Source of the DNA: Bin55 sp963664665 | Lineage (GTDB): Bacteria > Pseudomonadota > Gammaproteobacteria > Pseudomonadales > Azotimanducaceae | Assembly (NCBI GenBank): GCA_963664665.2 | Contig: CAXXMH010000004.1 | Coordinates: 62,001-126,000 of the forward strand | DNA length: 64,000 nucleotides | Direction of reading: 5' to 3' | Notes under the pieces: generated by a model | Told to the model about the DNA's origin: nothing | Database searches by the model: none | Seen by the model: the letters and a program-made list of their open reading frames with translations, nothing else | Translations under genes and position numbers: made by a program | Shown here: in pieces, positions 18,617-26,315 of the stretch | Numbering within the stretch: the first letter of the stretch is position 1 | Layout of the letters: each line of letters begins with the position of its first letter

Positions 18617-19782
18617 TCGACACTCGCAATTGGTCCGACGCCCATCGCTTCAAGAATTAGCTGTCGCTTCAATCCTTCGTTTGCATTGACCCATCTCACA
18701 CCGATATTGCGGAACAGTCTCATATACGGTGACTTCAGTGAATAAACGCTGGTAAACAATGACATGAGCTGCACCATCCCCGCTGCACGCAACTTCCTCT
18801 TCGCATTGAAAGGCCGCCATAAATTCGGTTTGTTGAGACGGGACGGTTGGTTGTGAAGGACCTTATCGACCGCCCGTACGTCCTCAAGTCCAAGATTCAC
18901 GCCTTGCCCCGCAAGCGGATGCAGCGTATGCGCGGCATCGCCTAAGATCAGAATCCAGGGCGACGGGTTGAAGTCGCAGACTAACTGCTGACGCAATGGG
19001 AAACTCACGCGTCGATCAACCGCGGTAGCTGTACCCACAACGTCCTCACAAGCGAGATTCAGACGCAAAATGAACTCGGAGTCTGAAAGTGCCATTGTCT
19101 CTGACGCAGCATCGCTGGGGAGACTCCAGATAAGTGCCATCAAATCATCCTGCGGGAGAGGGAGTAGTGCTAGCGGTGTAGGTCCAAATACTTGCCATGC
19201 CATGTTGGTGTGCGCTGCATCAAACTTGATGATCGTGGCGATTGCATGTTGTTGTAGGTCCTCGTCTATATCAAGACCAACGTCTAACAACTTGCGTGTG
19301 CTGGAGTTAGCGCCTTCCGCGATGACCAGTAAGTTTGTTTTTACCGGTCCAATACCGTCAATATCAAGAGTGCGCGTCGCCGCGTCTATGGCGGTAACAC
19401 TCGCACGAAATTTCATTTCTAGCGATTTGGGACACCGGGCTTTCAGTGCGTCGGTAACTACTTGGTTTTCGTAAACAGTCGCGAGATGAGGTTCTTGTAC
19501 TTCGTCTGCTTTCATCGTAATCGCAGCACTACCGTCACTCTCCCAAACGTGCATGGTATCGACGAAACCCGAAGTCGAAGGGAGCTCAATTGCGAGTTCA
19601 GCCAACTGGTCTATTGCGACTGGCGAAAGCGCGACGGTGCGTAAATCCACACCAAACACACCTACCGTGTCAGGTGTTTGATCGGGATCAACAAGAAGGG
19701 TACGGTAACCGTGGCTGGCGAAGGTTTGGGCTGCGGCTAATCCGACGATACCTGCACCGCTTATAACAACATCGAAGCTCAA
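18613..19782 (-). CDS. FAD-dependent ubiquinone-biosynthesis hydroxylase family protein (UbiH/UbiF/VisC type)
   Basis: A 389-residue flavin hydroxylase. The N-terminal FAD site is GAGIVGLAAAQTFASHG and the second FAD motif is LILGDAAHTLHPLAGQGVNL, with GEGANS-like IAEGANSSTRK between. Position next to pepP is the usual place of ubiH and visC (ubiI) in gammaproteobacteria, so a ring hydroxylase of ubiquinone biosynthesis is likely; UbiH, UbiF and UbiI cannot be separated confidently from sequence by eye. The start is TTG at 19782, 8 bases after the pepP stop; no ATG exists before the Rossmann motif. It overlaps gcvT by 4 bases. Confidence 0.9.
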   Translation of the reverse strand: MSFDVVISGAGIVGLAAAQTFASHGYRTLLVDPDQTPDTVGVFGVDLRTVALSPVAIDQLAELAIELPSTSGFVDTMHVWESDGSAAITMKADEVQEPHLATVYENQVVTDALKARCPKSLEMKFRASVTAIDAATRTLDIDGIGPVKTNLLVIAEGANSSTRKLLDVGLDIDEDLQQHAIATIIKFDAAHTNMAWQVFGPTPLALLPLPQDDLMALIWSLPSDAASETMALSDSEFILRLNLACEDVVGTATAVDRRVSFPLRQQLVCDFNPSPWILILGDAAHTLHPLAGQGVNLGLEDVRAVDKVLHNQPSRLNKPNLWRPFNAKRKLRAAGMVQLMSLFTSVYSLKSPYMRLFRNIGVRWVNANEGLKRQLILEAMGVGPIASVE

Positions 19783-19790
19783 ATTTGTCG

Positions 19791-21101
19791 TCAGCCAGCC
19801 ATGAGCGCTTCGATGTCGCTTGCAGATTTAGGCACATCTGCTGACAGGACATGGTTGCCACTTTCTGTTACGACCACGTCATCCTCAATTCGAATGCCGA
19901 TGTTGTGCCATGTGGGATCGAGATCTGGCATGGTTTCGACATTACCGAAATAAAGACCGGGTTCGACGGTCAACACCATCCCAGCTTCTAGCGTGCGATC
20001 CTCACCTTCGATTTCTCGCTTGCCGACATCGTGGACGTCAAGACCGAGGAAATGTGAGCAACGATGTACAGTGAAGGGTTTCGCAAGGTCGTTTTCAAGT
20101 ATTTCATCAATCGACCCTTTTAGTACACCAAGATCAACCAGACCCTCGGCAAGGATTTGCGTGGACGTGGTGTGCGGGTCAGTGAACACGTGACCTGTTT
20201 TAACCTGGTCGATTGCGGCTAATTGGGCGCTGAGGACAAGGTCGTAGATGTCGCGCTGCGGCGATGTGAAACACCCATTAGCAGGGAAGGTTCTTGTGAT
20301 ATCGGACGCGTAGTACTGATACTCGCATCCAGCGTCGATGAGTACGAGATCGCCATCGTGAATGGTCGCGTCGTTCTGGATGTAGTGCATGATGCATGCG
20401 TTCGTACCACTTGCGACAATCGAAGGATAGGCGGTAAACCGAGCGCCTTGACTTGCGAACTCGTGCTGTAACTCGGACTCGAGATCTAGTTCAGAGATAC
20501 CGGGTCTACAAAAACGCATCGCGCGTTGGTGCGCTGCCGCTGAGATTCTGGCTGCTTTCTGCATGAGTTCGATCTCGGCGTCAGATTTAATAAGCCGAAG
20601 TTCGTGGAGCGTATCCGCCAAATTTGCCCGGTCTTGGGGTGGTTTAAGACCTGCCGCTTTCGTCGCGCCTATCCACACATCAACTTGAGGTCCGGTCTCT
20701 GAATCTTCGACGACATGCAGTACGTCTCGACCATCGAAGAGATTGGGTAACAACTCACGGATTTCCTCGACAGTAAATGCGCTCTCAATACCAAGCATCT
20801 CTTTGACGCGATCAGCGCCGAGACGCCGCCCATTCCACTGCTCTGCTGCGATGTCACGGGGCAACACGAACAGCGTTTCCTCGTGCGAGGCATGACCTGG
20901 AGCCAGCACAAGCAACGCATCGGGCTCGTGAAATCCCGTTAAGTAGACGAAATCGCTATTTGGTCGAAATAAGTAATCGACATCGGCGTTGCGGCGTTTC
21001 TCACTTGTTGCAAAAACCAAGGCGACGCTCTCGGGCCCGATCGCTGCCATGCACTGCTGGCGTCGACGGCTGTATTCGCGTTTTTCCTTAATGTTGAGCA
21101 T
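19791..21101 (-). CDS. pepP: Xaa-Pro aminopeptidase (aminopeptidase P)
   Basis: A 436-residue M24B metallopeptidase, the normal size for PepP. The creatinase-like N-terminal domain has RPNSDFVYLTGFHEPDA. The metal-binding residues can be read in LIDAGCEYQYYASDITRTFP (two Asp), HRCSHFLGLDVHDVG (His), and VEPGLYF and IRIEDDV (two Glu). It removes N-terminal residues preceding proline in the cytoplasm. It is the first gene of the minus-strand pepP-gcv operon and is divergent from the ZapB-like gene at 21204. Confidence 0.96.
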   Translation of the reverse strand: MLNIKEKREYSRRRQQCMAAIGPESVALVFATSEKRRNADVDYLFRPNSDFVYLTGFHEPDALLVLAPGHASHEETLFVLPRDIAAEQWNGRRLGADRVKEMLGIESAFTVEEIRELLPNLFDGRDVLHVVEDSETGPQVDVWIGATKAAGLKPPQDRANLADTLHELRLIKSDAEIELMQKAARISAAAHQRAMRFCRPGISELDLESELQHEFASQGARFTAYPSIVASGTNACIMHYIQNDATIHDGDLVLIDAGCEYQYYASDITRTFPANGCFTSPQRDIYDLVLSAQLAAIDQVKTGHVFTDPHTTSTQILAEGLVDLGVLKGSIDEILENDLAKPFTVHRCSHFLGLDVHDVGKREIEGEDRTLEAGMVLTVEPGLYFGNVETMPDLDPTWHNIGIRIEDDVVVTESGNHVLSADVPKSASDIEALMAG

Positions 21102-21203
21102 CTGGAACCAATGAAGTCATTGTGGGAATTATCGAATCTGCGATGACGATGACTCAACCTTGCGACTATTACAATCACGGCGGCATGAACGAGCGGGATT
21201 GCG

Positions 21204-21413
21204 ATGGAAGAGCAACTTTTACAACTAGAGAAGGCGATCGAGAAACTGGCTGACCGAGTTTCCTCAACGCAAGAACAGCATCAACGACTCGTTGATGAGA
21301 AGGCTACGTGGGCAAAAGAGAGAGCGGCGTTAAAGGCAAGGTGCGACGCGGCTTGTGACCGCATCGAAGCGCTCATCGAGCAACTTCAAAGTCCAACCGC
21401 GAAGATTCAGTAG
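21204..21413 (+). CDS. Small coiled-coil protein upstream of zapA (TIGR02449/ZapB-like)
   Basis: A 69-residue, almost fully helical protein with heptad-like leucines (LLQLEKAIEKLADRV) and many Gln, Glu, Lys and Arg residues. Small coiled-coil proteins of this type are found directly upstream of zapA in pseudomonads, xanthomonads and relatives and are thought to assist FtsZ-ring assembly in the manner of ZapB. The ATG at 21204 is separated from zapA by only 6 bases, so the two are co-transcribed. Function is inferred from synteny and coiled-coil character. Confidence 0.85.
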   Translation: MEEQLLQLEKAIEKLADRVSSTQEQHQRLVDEKATWAKERAALKARCDAACDRIEALIEQLQSPTAKIQ

Positions 21414-21419
21414 CGTCCC

Positions 21420-21728
21420 GTGGCAGAGCGAACAGTCCAGGTCGAACTCTCCATACTTGGTCGTACGTTTCGGCTGAAGTGCACGCCGAGTGTTGAGAGC
21501 ATGTTGACGAAGGCGGCTGAAAAGTTAGACGCAGATTTACGAGCTGACTTGGGAGAAAACGAAGCATCAGCTAAACGAATGCTCGATCATTTAGTTGCTG
21601 TAACACTCGAGTACCTGTGCGAAGAAATGGATAGCACAGCGGAAAAAGAACGGGAAGCTATGGAGCGACGAATTGAAGCCGCGACAAGTCGGCTACACGA
21701 GATTGATACGGAGCTTTCTGATCCCTAG
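21420..21728 (+). CDS. zapA: Cell division protein ZapA
   Basis: A 102-residue protein with the ZapA pattern: an N-terminal strand region VQVELSILGRTFRLKC, then a helix, then a long C-terminal coiled coil from about residue 55 (EYLCEEMDSTAEKEREAME). ZapA cross-links FtsZ filaments at midcell. Start is GTG at 21420. The zapA-6S RNA-fau order is the standard gammaproteobacterial arrangement. Confidence 0.92.
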   Translation: MAERTVQVELSILGRTFRLKCTPSVESMLTKAAEKLDADLRADLGENEASAKRMLDHLVAVTLEYLCEEMDSTAEKEREAMERRIEAATSRLHEIDTELSDP

Positions 21729-21745
21729 TTGTTCCTTCAGCTTGC

Positions 21746-21751
21746 TATACT
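21746..21751 (+). promoter_or_regulatory. Putative -10 element of the 6S RNA promoter
   Basis: TATACT at 21746-21751 is one mismatch from the sigma-70 consensus and lies 6-8 bases before the start of the 6S RNA terminal helix, so it predicts transcription from about 21757-21759. I do not see a good -35 hexamer at 17 bases; the -35 region falls in the last codons of zapA. Confidence 0.55.
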
Positions 21752-21756
21752 TTTTG

Positions 21757-21925
21757 AACCGGGGTTATCACCGGCTGGTTTAGTACCGAACCGTATTCAA
21801 GAATTAGGAGTAATCGCTGATTTTGTCGGTGTGCATGCCCTTCGGGGAAGCCTAATGACGCGATCGGATTCTCCACCTGTTACCTCTCGGTTCAGGATCG
21901 GATCAGCCGTGATATCCCGGTGACT
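21757..21925 (+). ncRNA. ssrS: 6S RNA
   Basis: The ends form a long closing helix: CCGGGGTTATCACCGGCTG at 21759-21777 pairs with CAGCCGTGATATCCCGG at 21905-21921. The apical part carries the strongly conserved 6S block GTGCATGCCCTTCGGGGAAG followed by CCTAATGACG (E. coli has GUGAGCAUGCUCGGUCCGUCCGAGAAGCCUUAAAAC at the same place), and the 3' arm has the TTCTCCACCTG...TTCA segment like E. coli CAUUCACCUUGAACC. About 169 nt. 6S RNA mimics an open promoter and binds sigma-70 RNA polymerase in stationary phase. Position between zapA and fau agrees with E. coli ssrS. Exact ends are estimates. Confidence 0.88.
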
Positions 21926-21948
21926 ATGCGCCAACAAATCCGTATTTC

Positions 21949-22536
21949 GTGAAATTGCGGACACGACTCCGTACGGCGCGGAGAAGTCTTTCGTCGGAAC
22001 TGCAGCAAGCGCATGCAGCCGCGATAGGTGAGCATCTCTTGTGTTCAAATCTATTTGACTCGGCCACGTGTGTTGCTGTGTATCTCAGTAACGACGGTGA
22101 AGTAGACCTAAGCGCCGTCATTGAGAAACTGCATTCAGGTGGTACCAAGTTGGTGGCGCCGCGAATTGACGAAGCAGAGATGTTGTTCATGTCGTTTGAT
22201 CCATCTGAAGCACTCTCGTTAAATAAATGGGGAATCAGGGAACCGATTGCGGATACTTGTGTCGTCCAAACTGAGATCACCGTCGCGTTAGTGCCACTTG
22301 TCGCATTCTCCGACGATGGCGATCGATTGGGGCGAGGCAAAGGTTATTACGATCGTTACTTCAAAGATAGCGAAGCGTTTTTGATCGGGATTGGCCATGA
22401 TTTGCAGAAGGTTGAATCGTTAGAACAGAAAGCATGGGACCGTCGATTGGATGCCGTCGTAACGGAATCGGGATGGCGCGTGTACTCTCATCGCGCAGAA
22501 GCGTATCTAGTGTTGGAGGCAGGGAATAGCGCGTGA
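21949..22536 (+). CDS. fau: 5-formyltetrahydrofolate cyclo-ligase
   Basis: A 195-residue ATP-dependent enzyme (YgfA/FAU1 family) that converts 5-formyl-THF to 5,10-methenyl-THF. Signature residues are the N-terminal basic RTRLRTARRSLS and the ATP/folate loop DRLGRGKGYYDRYF near residue 128. Start is GTG at 21949 directly after the 6S RNA; an ATG-led frame at about 21926 stops within a few codons. In E. coli the same gene is the 3' partner of the 6S transcript, so co-transcription by read-through is likely. It overlaps def by 4 bases. Confidence 0.94.
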   Translation: MKLRTRLRTARRSLSSELQQAHAAAIGEHLLCSNLFDSATCVAVYLSNDGEVDLSAVIEKLHSGGTKLVAPRIDEAEMLFMSFDPSEALSLNKWGIREPIADTCVVQTEITVALVPLVAFSDDGDRLGRGKGYYDRYFKDSEAFLIGIGHDLQKVESLEQKAWDRRLDAVVTESGWRVYSHRAEAYLVLEAGNSA

Positions 22537-23063
22537 GCATTCGCCAAATCTTGACCGTTGGTGCACCGAGCTTGCGGGAGAGGTCCGCAGAAGTGACCAA
22601 GAGCCAAATCCGCTCGCCGAAGATGCGACGGTTAGTTAAGGACATGACAGAAACGCTGGCGCACGCGAAAGGGATCGGACTTGCAGCTCCGCAGATTGGC
22701 GAACAAGTGCGCGTCGTGTTGTTTGATGTTCCGGAGGACAATGGCTATGCGGACGATGGTCAGGGGCTCACTCGAACGATTTGCATTAATCCCGAGATCA
22801 CTGTGCTCGAAGGACCGGTCGATGGATACTGGGAAGGATGCCTGTCCGTTCCGGGTAAACGGGGTTTTGTGGAGCGACCTCAGCATATACAGCTTGACTT
22901 CTTAGATCTCGCCGGAAAGTCGCGGTCGATGGAATTTCATGGGTTCCTTTCGACTGTATGTCAGCACGAAATCGATCATTTAGACGGTGTGCTTTATATT
23001 GACCGTGTGAAAGAGCCTGAACTGTTGGTTTCTGACGTCGAATTCGACGAGGAAGTCGAATAA
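22533..23063 (+). CDS. def: Peptide deformylase
   Basis: A 176-residue deformylase with all three motifs: GIGLAAPQIG (48-57), EGCLSVPG (101-108, metal ligand C103) and QHEIDHLDG (144-152, metal ligands H145 and H149, catalytic E146). It removes the formyl group from nascent proteins. GTG start overlaps the fau stop (GTGA). An acidic tail (VEFDEEVE) follows the core. Deformylase is usually next to fmt; placement beside fau is unusual, so this may be an accessory paralogue, which cannot be settled without the rest of the genome. Confidence 0.94.
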   Translation: MSIRQILTVGAPSLRERSAEVTKSQIRSPKMRRLVKDMTETLAHAKGIGLAAPQIGEQVRVVLFDVPEDNGYADDGQGLTRTICINPEITVLEGPVDGYWEGCLSVPGKRGFVERPQHIQLDFLDLAGKSRSMEFHGFLSTVCQHEIDHLDGVLYIDRVKEPELLVSDVEFDEEVE

Positions 23064-23087
23064 CGTTCGACACACTAGGACTTTTGT

Positions 23088-23840
23088 GTGAACCAAGATC
23101 AACTTAAGCAGCAAGTCGCTGAAGTCGCGGTCGAACTGGCAAAGACATGGCTCAGTCCGAACGACATATTAGGTGTCGGTACCGGTTCGACCGTAAATTT
23201 CTTCATCGAATTACTGAGCCGAGAGAATCTTGAGCTACGGGGTGCTTTTTCCAGTTCGGATGCGTCTACTCGGGCACTCAAGAAGATTGGGGTCGATGTA
23301 TTGGACTCCAATTGCGGCGAGCGGGCATCGCTGTATATCGACGGCGCAGATGAAATTGACACCAACGGTGCATTGATCAAGGGGGGGGGCGGCGCACTTA
23401 CACGCGAAAAAATCGTGGCGTCGCTCAGCGATCGTTTCCTGTGTTTGGTGGACGAATCTAAGGTCGTCGAACGATTAGGCGAATTTCCGTTACCAGTCGA
23501 AGTGATTCCAATGGCGAAGGCATCTGTGGAAGCTCAGATCGCGCAACTCGAAGGCCGGTCACGAGAACGCGAGGGGTTTCGAACCGACAATGGCAATCTG
23601 ATTCTCGACGTGGAGTCTATTGATCTCAGTGACCCGCAGAGTGTAGAGAAAGCGCTTAACAACATTCCAGGCGTGGTTGAAAACGGTGTGTTTTGGGCGA
23701 ATCGTCCAACATTGAGCTTGATAGGACGAGAGTGCGGCATAGAGGTAGTTGCCACTGCCGAAATACTTCGACGGCATGCGTCCAAATTGCAAACGATTGG
23801 GGTGTGTTGCGAGACGGTTTTGGACTCCGGCGACGCATAG
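23088..23840 (+). CDS. rpiA: Ribose-5-phosphate isomerase A
   Basis: A 250-residue type A isomerase interconverting ribose 5-phosphate and ribulose 5-phosphate. Motifs: VGTGSTVNFFIELL (phosphate loop), YIDGADEID (catalytic aspartates) and IKGGGGALTREKIV. Length is slightly above E. coli RpiA (219) because of a C-terminal extension beyond about residue 225, which reads RRHASKLQTIGVCCETVLD. Start is GTG at 23088, 24 bases after def. With tkt (28923) it belongs to the non-oxidative pentose phosphate path. Confidence 0.94.
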   Translation: MNQDQLKQQVAEVAVELAKTWLSPNDILGVGTGSTVNFFIELLSRENLELRGAFSSSDASTRALKKIGVDVLDSNCGERASLYIDGADEIDTNGALIKGGGGALTREKIVASLSDRFLCLVDESKVVERLGEFPLPVEVIPMAKASVEAQIAQLEGRSREREGFRTDNGNLILDVESIDLSDPQSVEKALNNIPGVVENGVFWANRPTLSLIGRECGIEVVATAEILRRHASKLQTIGVCCETVLDSGDA

Positions 23841-24118
23841 TCGAGCCGCGCGATTTATGAGTCGTGTCTATCTCGAAAGCGCGTACTTCAGACTTCATGG
23901 AGTCGCGATCTCGATCAAATTTGTAGCGCTTGAGTTTTCGACGAATTAATCGGTTAAAGCCACGTTCCGACATAGCTCGAAGCGCATAGCAACATTGGGA
24001 AAGACTAGATAGCGCACTCATCTAGATAATCCTCAAGGCAATCGCTTTCTCGTCGACCAAATCAGTGTTGAGTCGCCAGTGCTTCAATCAAGAACCACTG
24101 TTTAATCAGTTTTACTCT

Positions 24119-24124
24119 AGGAGG
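24119..24124 (+). promoter_or_regulatory. Strong Shine-Dalgarno site for the dioxygenase at 24133
   Basis: AGGAGG at 24119-24124, 8 bases before the ATG at 24133, is a perfect anti-16S match and fixes this start. It is one of the strongest sites in the window. Confidence 0.8.
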
Positions 24125-24132
24125 TTAGACTG

Positions 24133-25122
24133 ATGATCAATGAAGACGCCACGGCACCTTTAACGTGTTTGAACGGTTTGTTCAAGCCGGGATTCACGAG
24201 CGACCACAAGATCGTGATCGATGTAAAAGGTCAACGTCCGACGCCTGGCGTCTATCCGTTCGGCGAAGGGCCGACTATTGCTATGTTGAATGGTCGAGAG
24301 TTGCAGGCATCTGAGGACGATGGGCAAGCAGATTTTCATAGCCGGTTCTTCAAGAAACACGGGTTCGTGTTGCTACAGCACGAATCAAAGGTGCAAAACT
24401 GGGATTCTGGCGCAATTGGAGCTACTGCGTCTATCGGTGACCATTCTGTAAAGACGCAGGCAGATGTGAACGAAATCGAAGAGCATTACTTACCCGAAGT
24501 TGAAGACATCCTTCGTAATACGTTGCTACCAACTAAACAGATAGCTATCCAACAAGCCCCCATGCTCTTGCGGCGTGGTGATGGCACGGCAAATCCATTC
24601 TACGGCCAGGTGGTGCACAACGATTACGGCTTGACGGCAGATGATTTCGAAGAAAACGTGGCAGCTTTTGCTGCTGAGAAAGACGCTCGTGGATGGCGTG
24701 ACCTGTTCGAGAAGGACGAAGTAAGCGGTTTCATGTTGATTAATTTCTGGCGCACGGTCCATATGAAACACCCACTACAGCACTTTCCGTTGGGAGTGCT
24801 GGATGCGAGCTCTGTGCATCGTGACGACATCATCTCGACAGGTTTAGAAGGCTTTACGATGTCGGGACGAATCACGAATCAGTTATCGCTGCGCTATAAC
24901 GAGAATCAACGATGGTACTACTACCCTCGCATGACCACGAACGAAGTATTGGTTTTGAAGCTGTTTGAGTGTCACAAAGATGACGACGGTACCGCTGTTT
25001 ACAACTCTTATCACTCGGCGTTTGAAGAGCCGTTTCCGGAAGGTGATGTTGAGCGTCGGCAAAGTTGCGAACACCGCGTAAGTGTCTTTCAATTGAGGAA
25101 CCAGCCAAGCCAAGCTGAATAG
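24133..25122 (+). CDS. CmcJ/NvfI-type non-heme iron dioxygenase
   Basis: A 329-residue protein of the CmcJ/NvfI/asaB family. It has a H162-x-D164 iron motif (VVHNDYG), the family segments LINFWRTVH and NENQRWYYYPRMTTNEVL, and a candidate distal H294 in YHSAFEEP. Known members include methoxylation/hydroxylation proteins of cephamycin biosynthesis and fungal oxidative enzymes; many bacterial members are uncharacterised. The gene is followed after 10 bases by an enolase-superfamily dehydratase gene, the SD of which overlaps its stop, so both probably act on the same small hydroxy-acid. That shared pathway is inference. Confidence 0.87.
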   Translation: MINEDATAPLTCLNGLFKPGFTSDHKIVIDVKGQRPTPGVYPFGEGPTIAMLNGRELQASEDDGQADFHSRFFKKHGFVLLQHESKVQNWDSGAIGATASIGDHSVKTQADVNEIEEHYLPEVEDILRNTLLPTKQIAIQQAPMLLRRGDGTANPFYGQVVHNDYGLTADDFEENVAAFAAEKDARGWRDLFEKDEVSGFMLINFWRTVHMKHPLQHFPLGVLDASSVHRDDIISTGLEGFTMSGRITNQLSLRYNENQRWYYYPRMTTNEVLVLKLFECHKDDDGTAVYNSYHSAFEEPFPEGDVERRQSCEHRVSVFQLRNQPSQAE

Positions 25123-25132
25123 GAGCCTGTTC

Positions 25133-26293
25133 TTGAAGATCGAATCTATCAAGACTTTTACTTTCTTTGACGAAACACAACGAAAGTACTTCATCGTCAA
25201 AGTCGAGACCGACGACGGTATCACAGGTCTCGGTGAAGTCGGCATCGGTCATTGGGGCGCTGCCATTCAACAAGCGATTCAACATTTAAGCGACCTGTGC
25301 ATCGGCGCTGATCCACTCGCGACAGAACGACTATGGCAACGTATGTTTCGACGCGGTTTTTTCCCGGCGGATAGGGTCTACGCCTGCGCGATCAGCGCAA
25401 TCGATATCGCCTTGTGGGATATCAAAGGCAAGGCATTAGACCTCCCGGTCTACCGACTGTTAGGTGGTCCAATTCGGGACAAGGTTGTTTGTTATCCCCA
25501 TAACCGCGCTTCTACTCTGGCTGAAACCGTTGAAAGTTGTGTCGAAACTACAAGAAAAGGCTGGAAATTCGCTCGGTTCGACCTGCTGGCAGATCTATCA
25601 GAATCCAATGAGAGCGGTCCCCTCTTTGAACCTCGAGAGGCGATACCTCGCGCAGTTGAGTTAATTTCTTCCGTAAAAGAAGCAGTCGGCGACGCCATTA
25701 ACTTGTGCATTGATGTACACACTCGGCTAGACACGGCCAATTCCGTCGCACTCTGTAAAGCGCTCGAACCGTTCAACATGTTTTTTATTGAAGATCCATT
25801 GCGATCGGAGAATCCCGCTTCTTACCGAACTCTGAGGCAGCAAGTAAGCGTGCCGATCGCGGCGGGAGAGCAATGGTCGTCCAAGTGGGGTTTCCGAGAA
25901 GTCATTGAAGAGGAACTGATTAATTACGCAAGAATCGACCTTTGTATCGCAGGTGGTCTAACCGAAGCGCTCAAGATCACGCATTGGTGCGAAACACACT
26001 TCATTGATATCGTGCCGCACAATCCACTTGGTCCCGTCAGTGCAGCGGCAGGGGTTGCACTATGCATGGCTAGTACCAACGTCGGGGTACAGGAGATGCC
26101 TCGAGCACCAGGCAGCTATGCACAGGATCTGTTCCCTAAGCAAGTACTGTTTGAGGATGGGTATGCACGTCCCCGTGACGAGCCAGGTCTTGGCATCGAA
26201 TTCAATGAAGCGTTGGCTCTAGAGCGACCGGCGCCATTGAACAGTTGGCCGCCTGAATTTCATCGCCGTGATGGGTCGTTCAACAATTGGTGA
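25133..26293 (+). CDS. Enolase-superfamily sugar-acid dehydratase-like protein (mandelate racemase subgroup)
   Basis: A 386-residue protein with capping domain (1-120) and TIM barrel. Metal ligands are D194 (CIDVHTRLD), E220 (FIEDPL) and E246 (AAGEQWSS); the general acid/base histidines are H196 and H296 (VPHNPLGPVS). The DVH...EDP...GEQ...HNPLGP pattern is that of the D-galactonate/mannonate-dehydratase-like (DgoD/RspA) proteins, which dehydrate sugar acids to 2-keto-3-deoxy acids. The TTG start at 25133 is preceded by AGGAG at 25121-25125 with 7-base spacing. It has no adjacent aldolase or kinase gene, so the substrate is not assigned. Confidence 0.9.
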   Translation: MKIESIKTFTFFDETQRKYFIVKVETDDGITGLGEVGIGHWGAAIQQAIQHLSDLCIGADPLATERLWQRMFRRGFFPADRVYACAISAIDIALWDIKGKALDLPVYRLLGGPIRDKVVCYPHNRASTLAETVESCVETTRKGWKFARFDLLADLSESNESGPLFEPREAIPRAVELISSVKEAVGDAINLCIDVHTRLDTANSVALCKALEPFNMFFIEDPLRSENPASYRTLRQQVSVPIAAGEQWSSKWGFREVIEEELINYARIDLCIAGGLTEALKITHWCETHFIDIVPHNPLGPVSAAAGVALCMASTNVGVQEMPRAPGSYAQDLFPKQVLFEDGYARPRDEPGLGIEFNEALALERPAPLNSWPPEFHRRDGSFNNW

Positions 26294-26315
26294 ACGAAGT
26301 GAGTCTCGTACGACT

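Noticed and set aside
14361..21101. Glycine riboswitch controlling the gcv genes
   Set aside because: The genes are packed with overlaps or gaps under 20 bases, leaving no room for a tandem aptamer inside the operon; the pepP leader is only about 100 bases and shows no aptamer core.
21924..22340. Minus-strand frame of 138 codons opposite the fau gene
   Set aside because: It lies wholly opposite fau and the 3' end of the 6S RNA, has no RBS and no protein-like motif; it is a shadow of the real gene.
23656..24021. Arg- and Ser-rich minus-strand frame overlapping the rpiA end and the gap
   Set aside because: Half of it is antisense to rpiA and the basic composition matches antisense translation; no RBS or known motif supports it.
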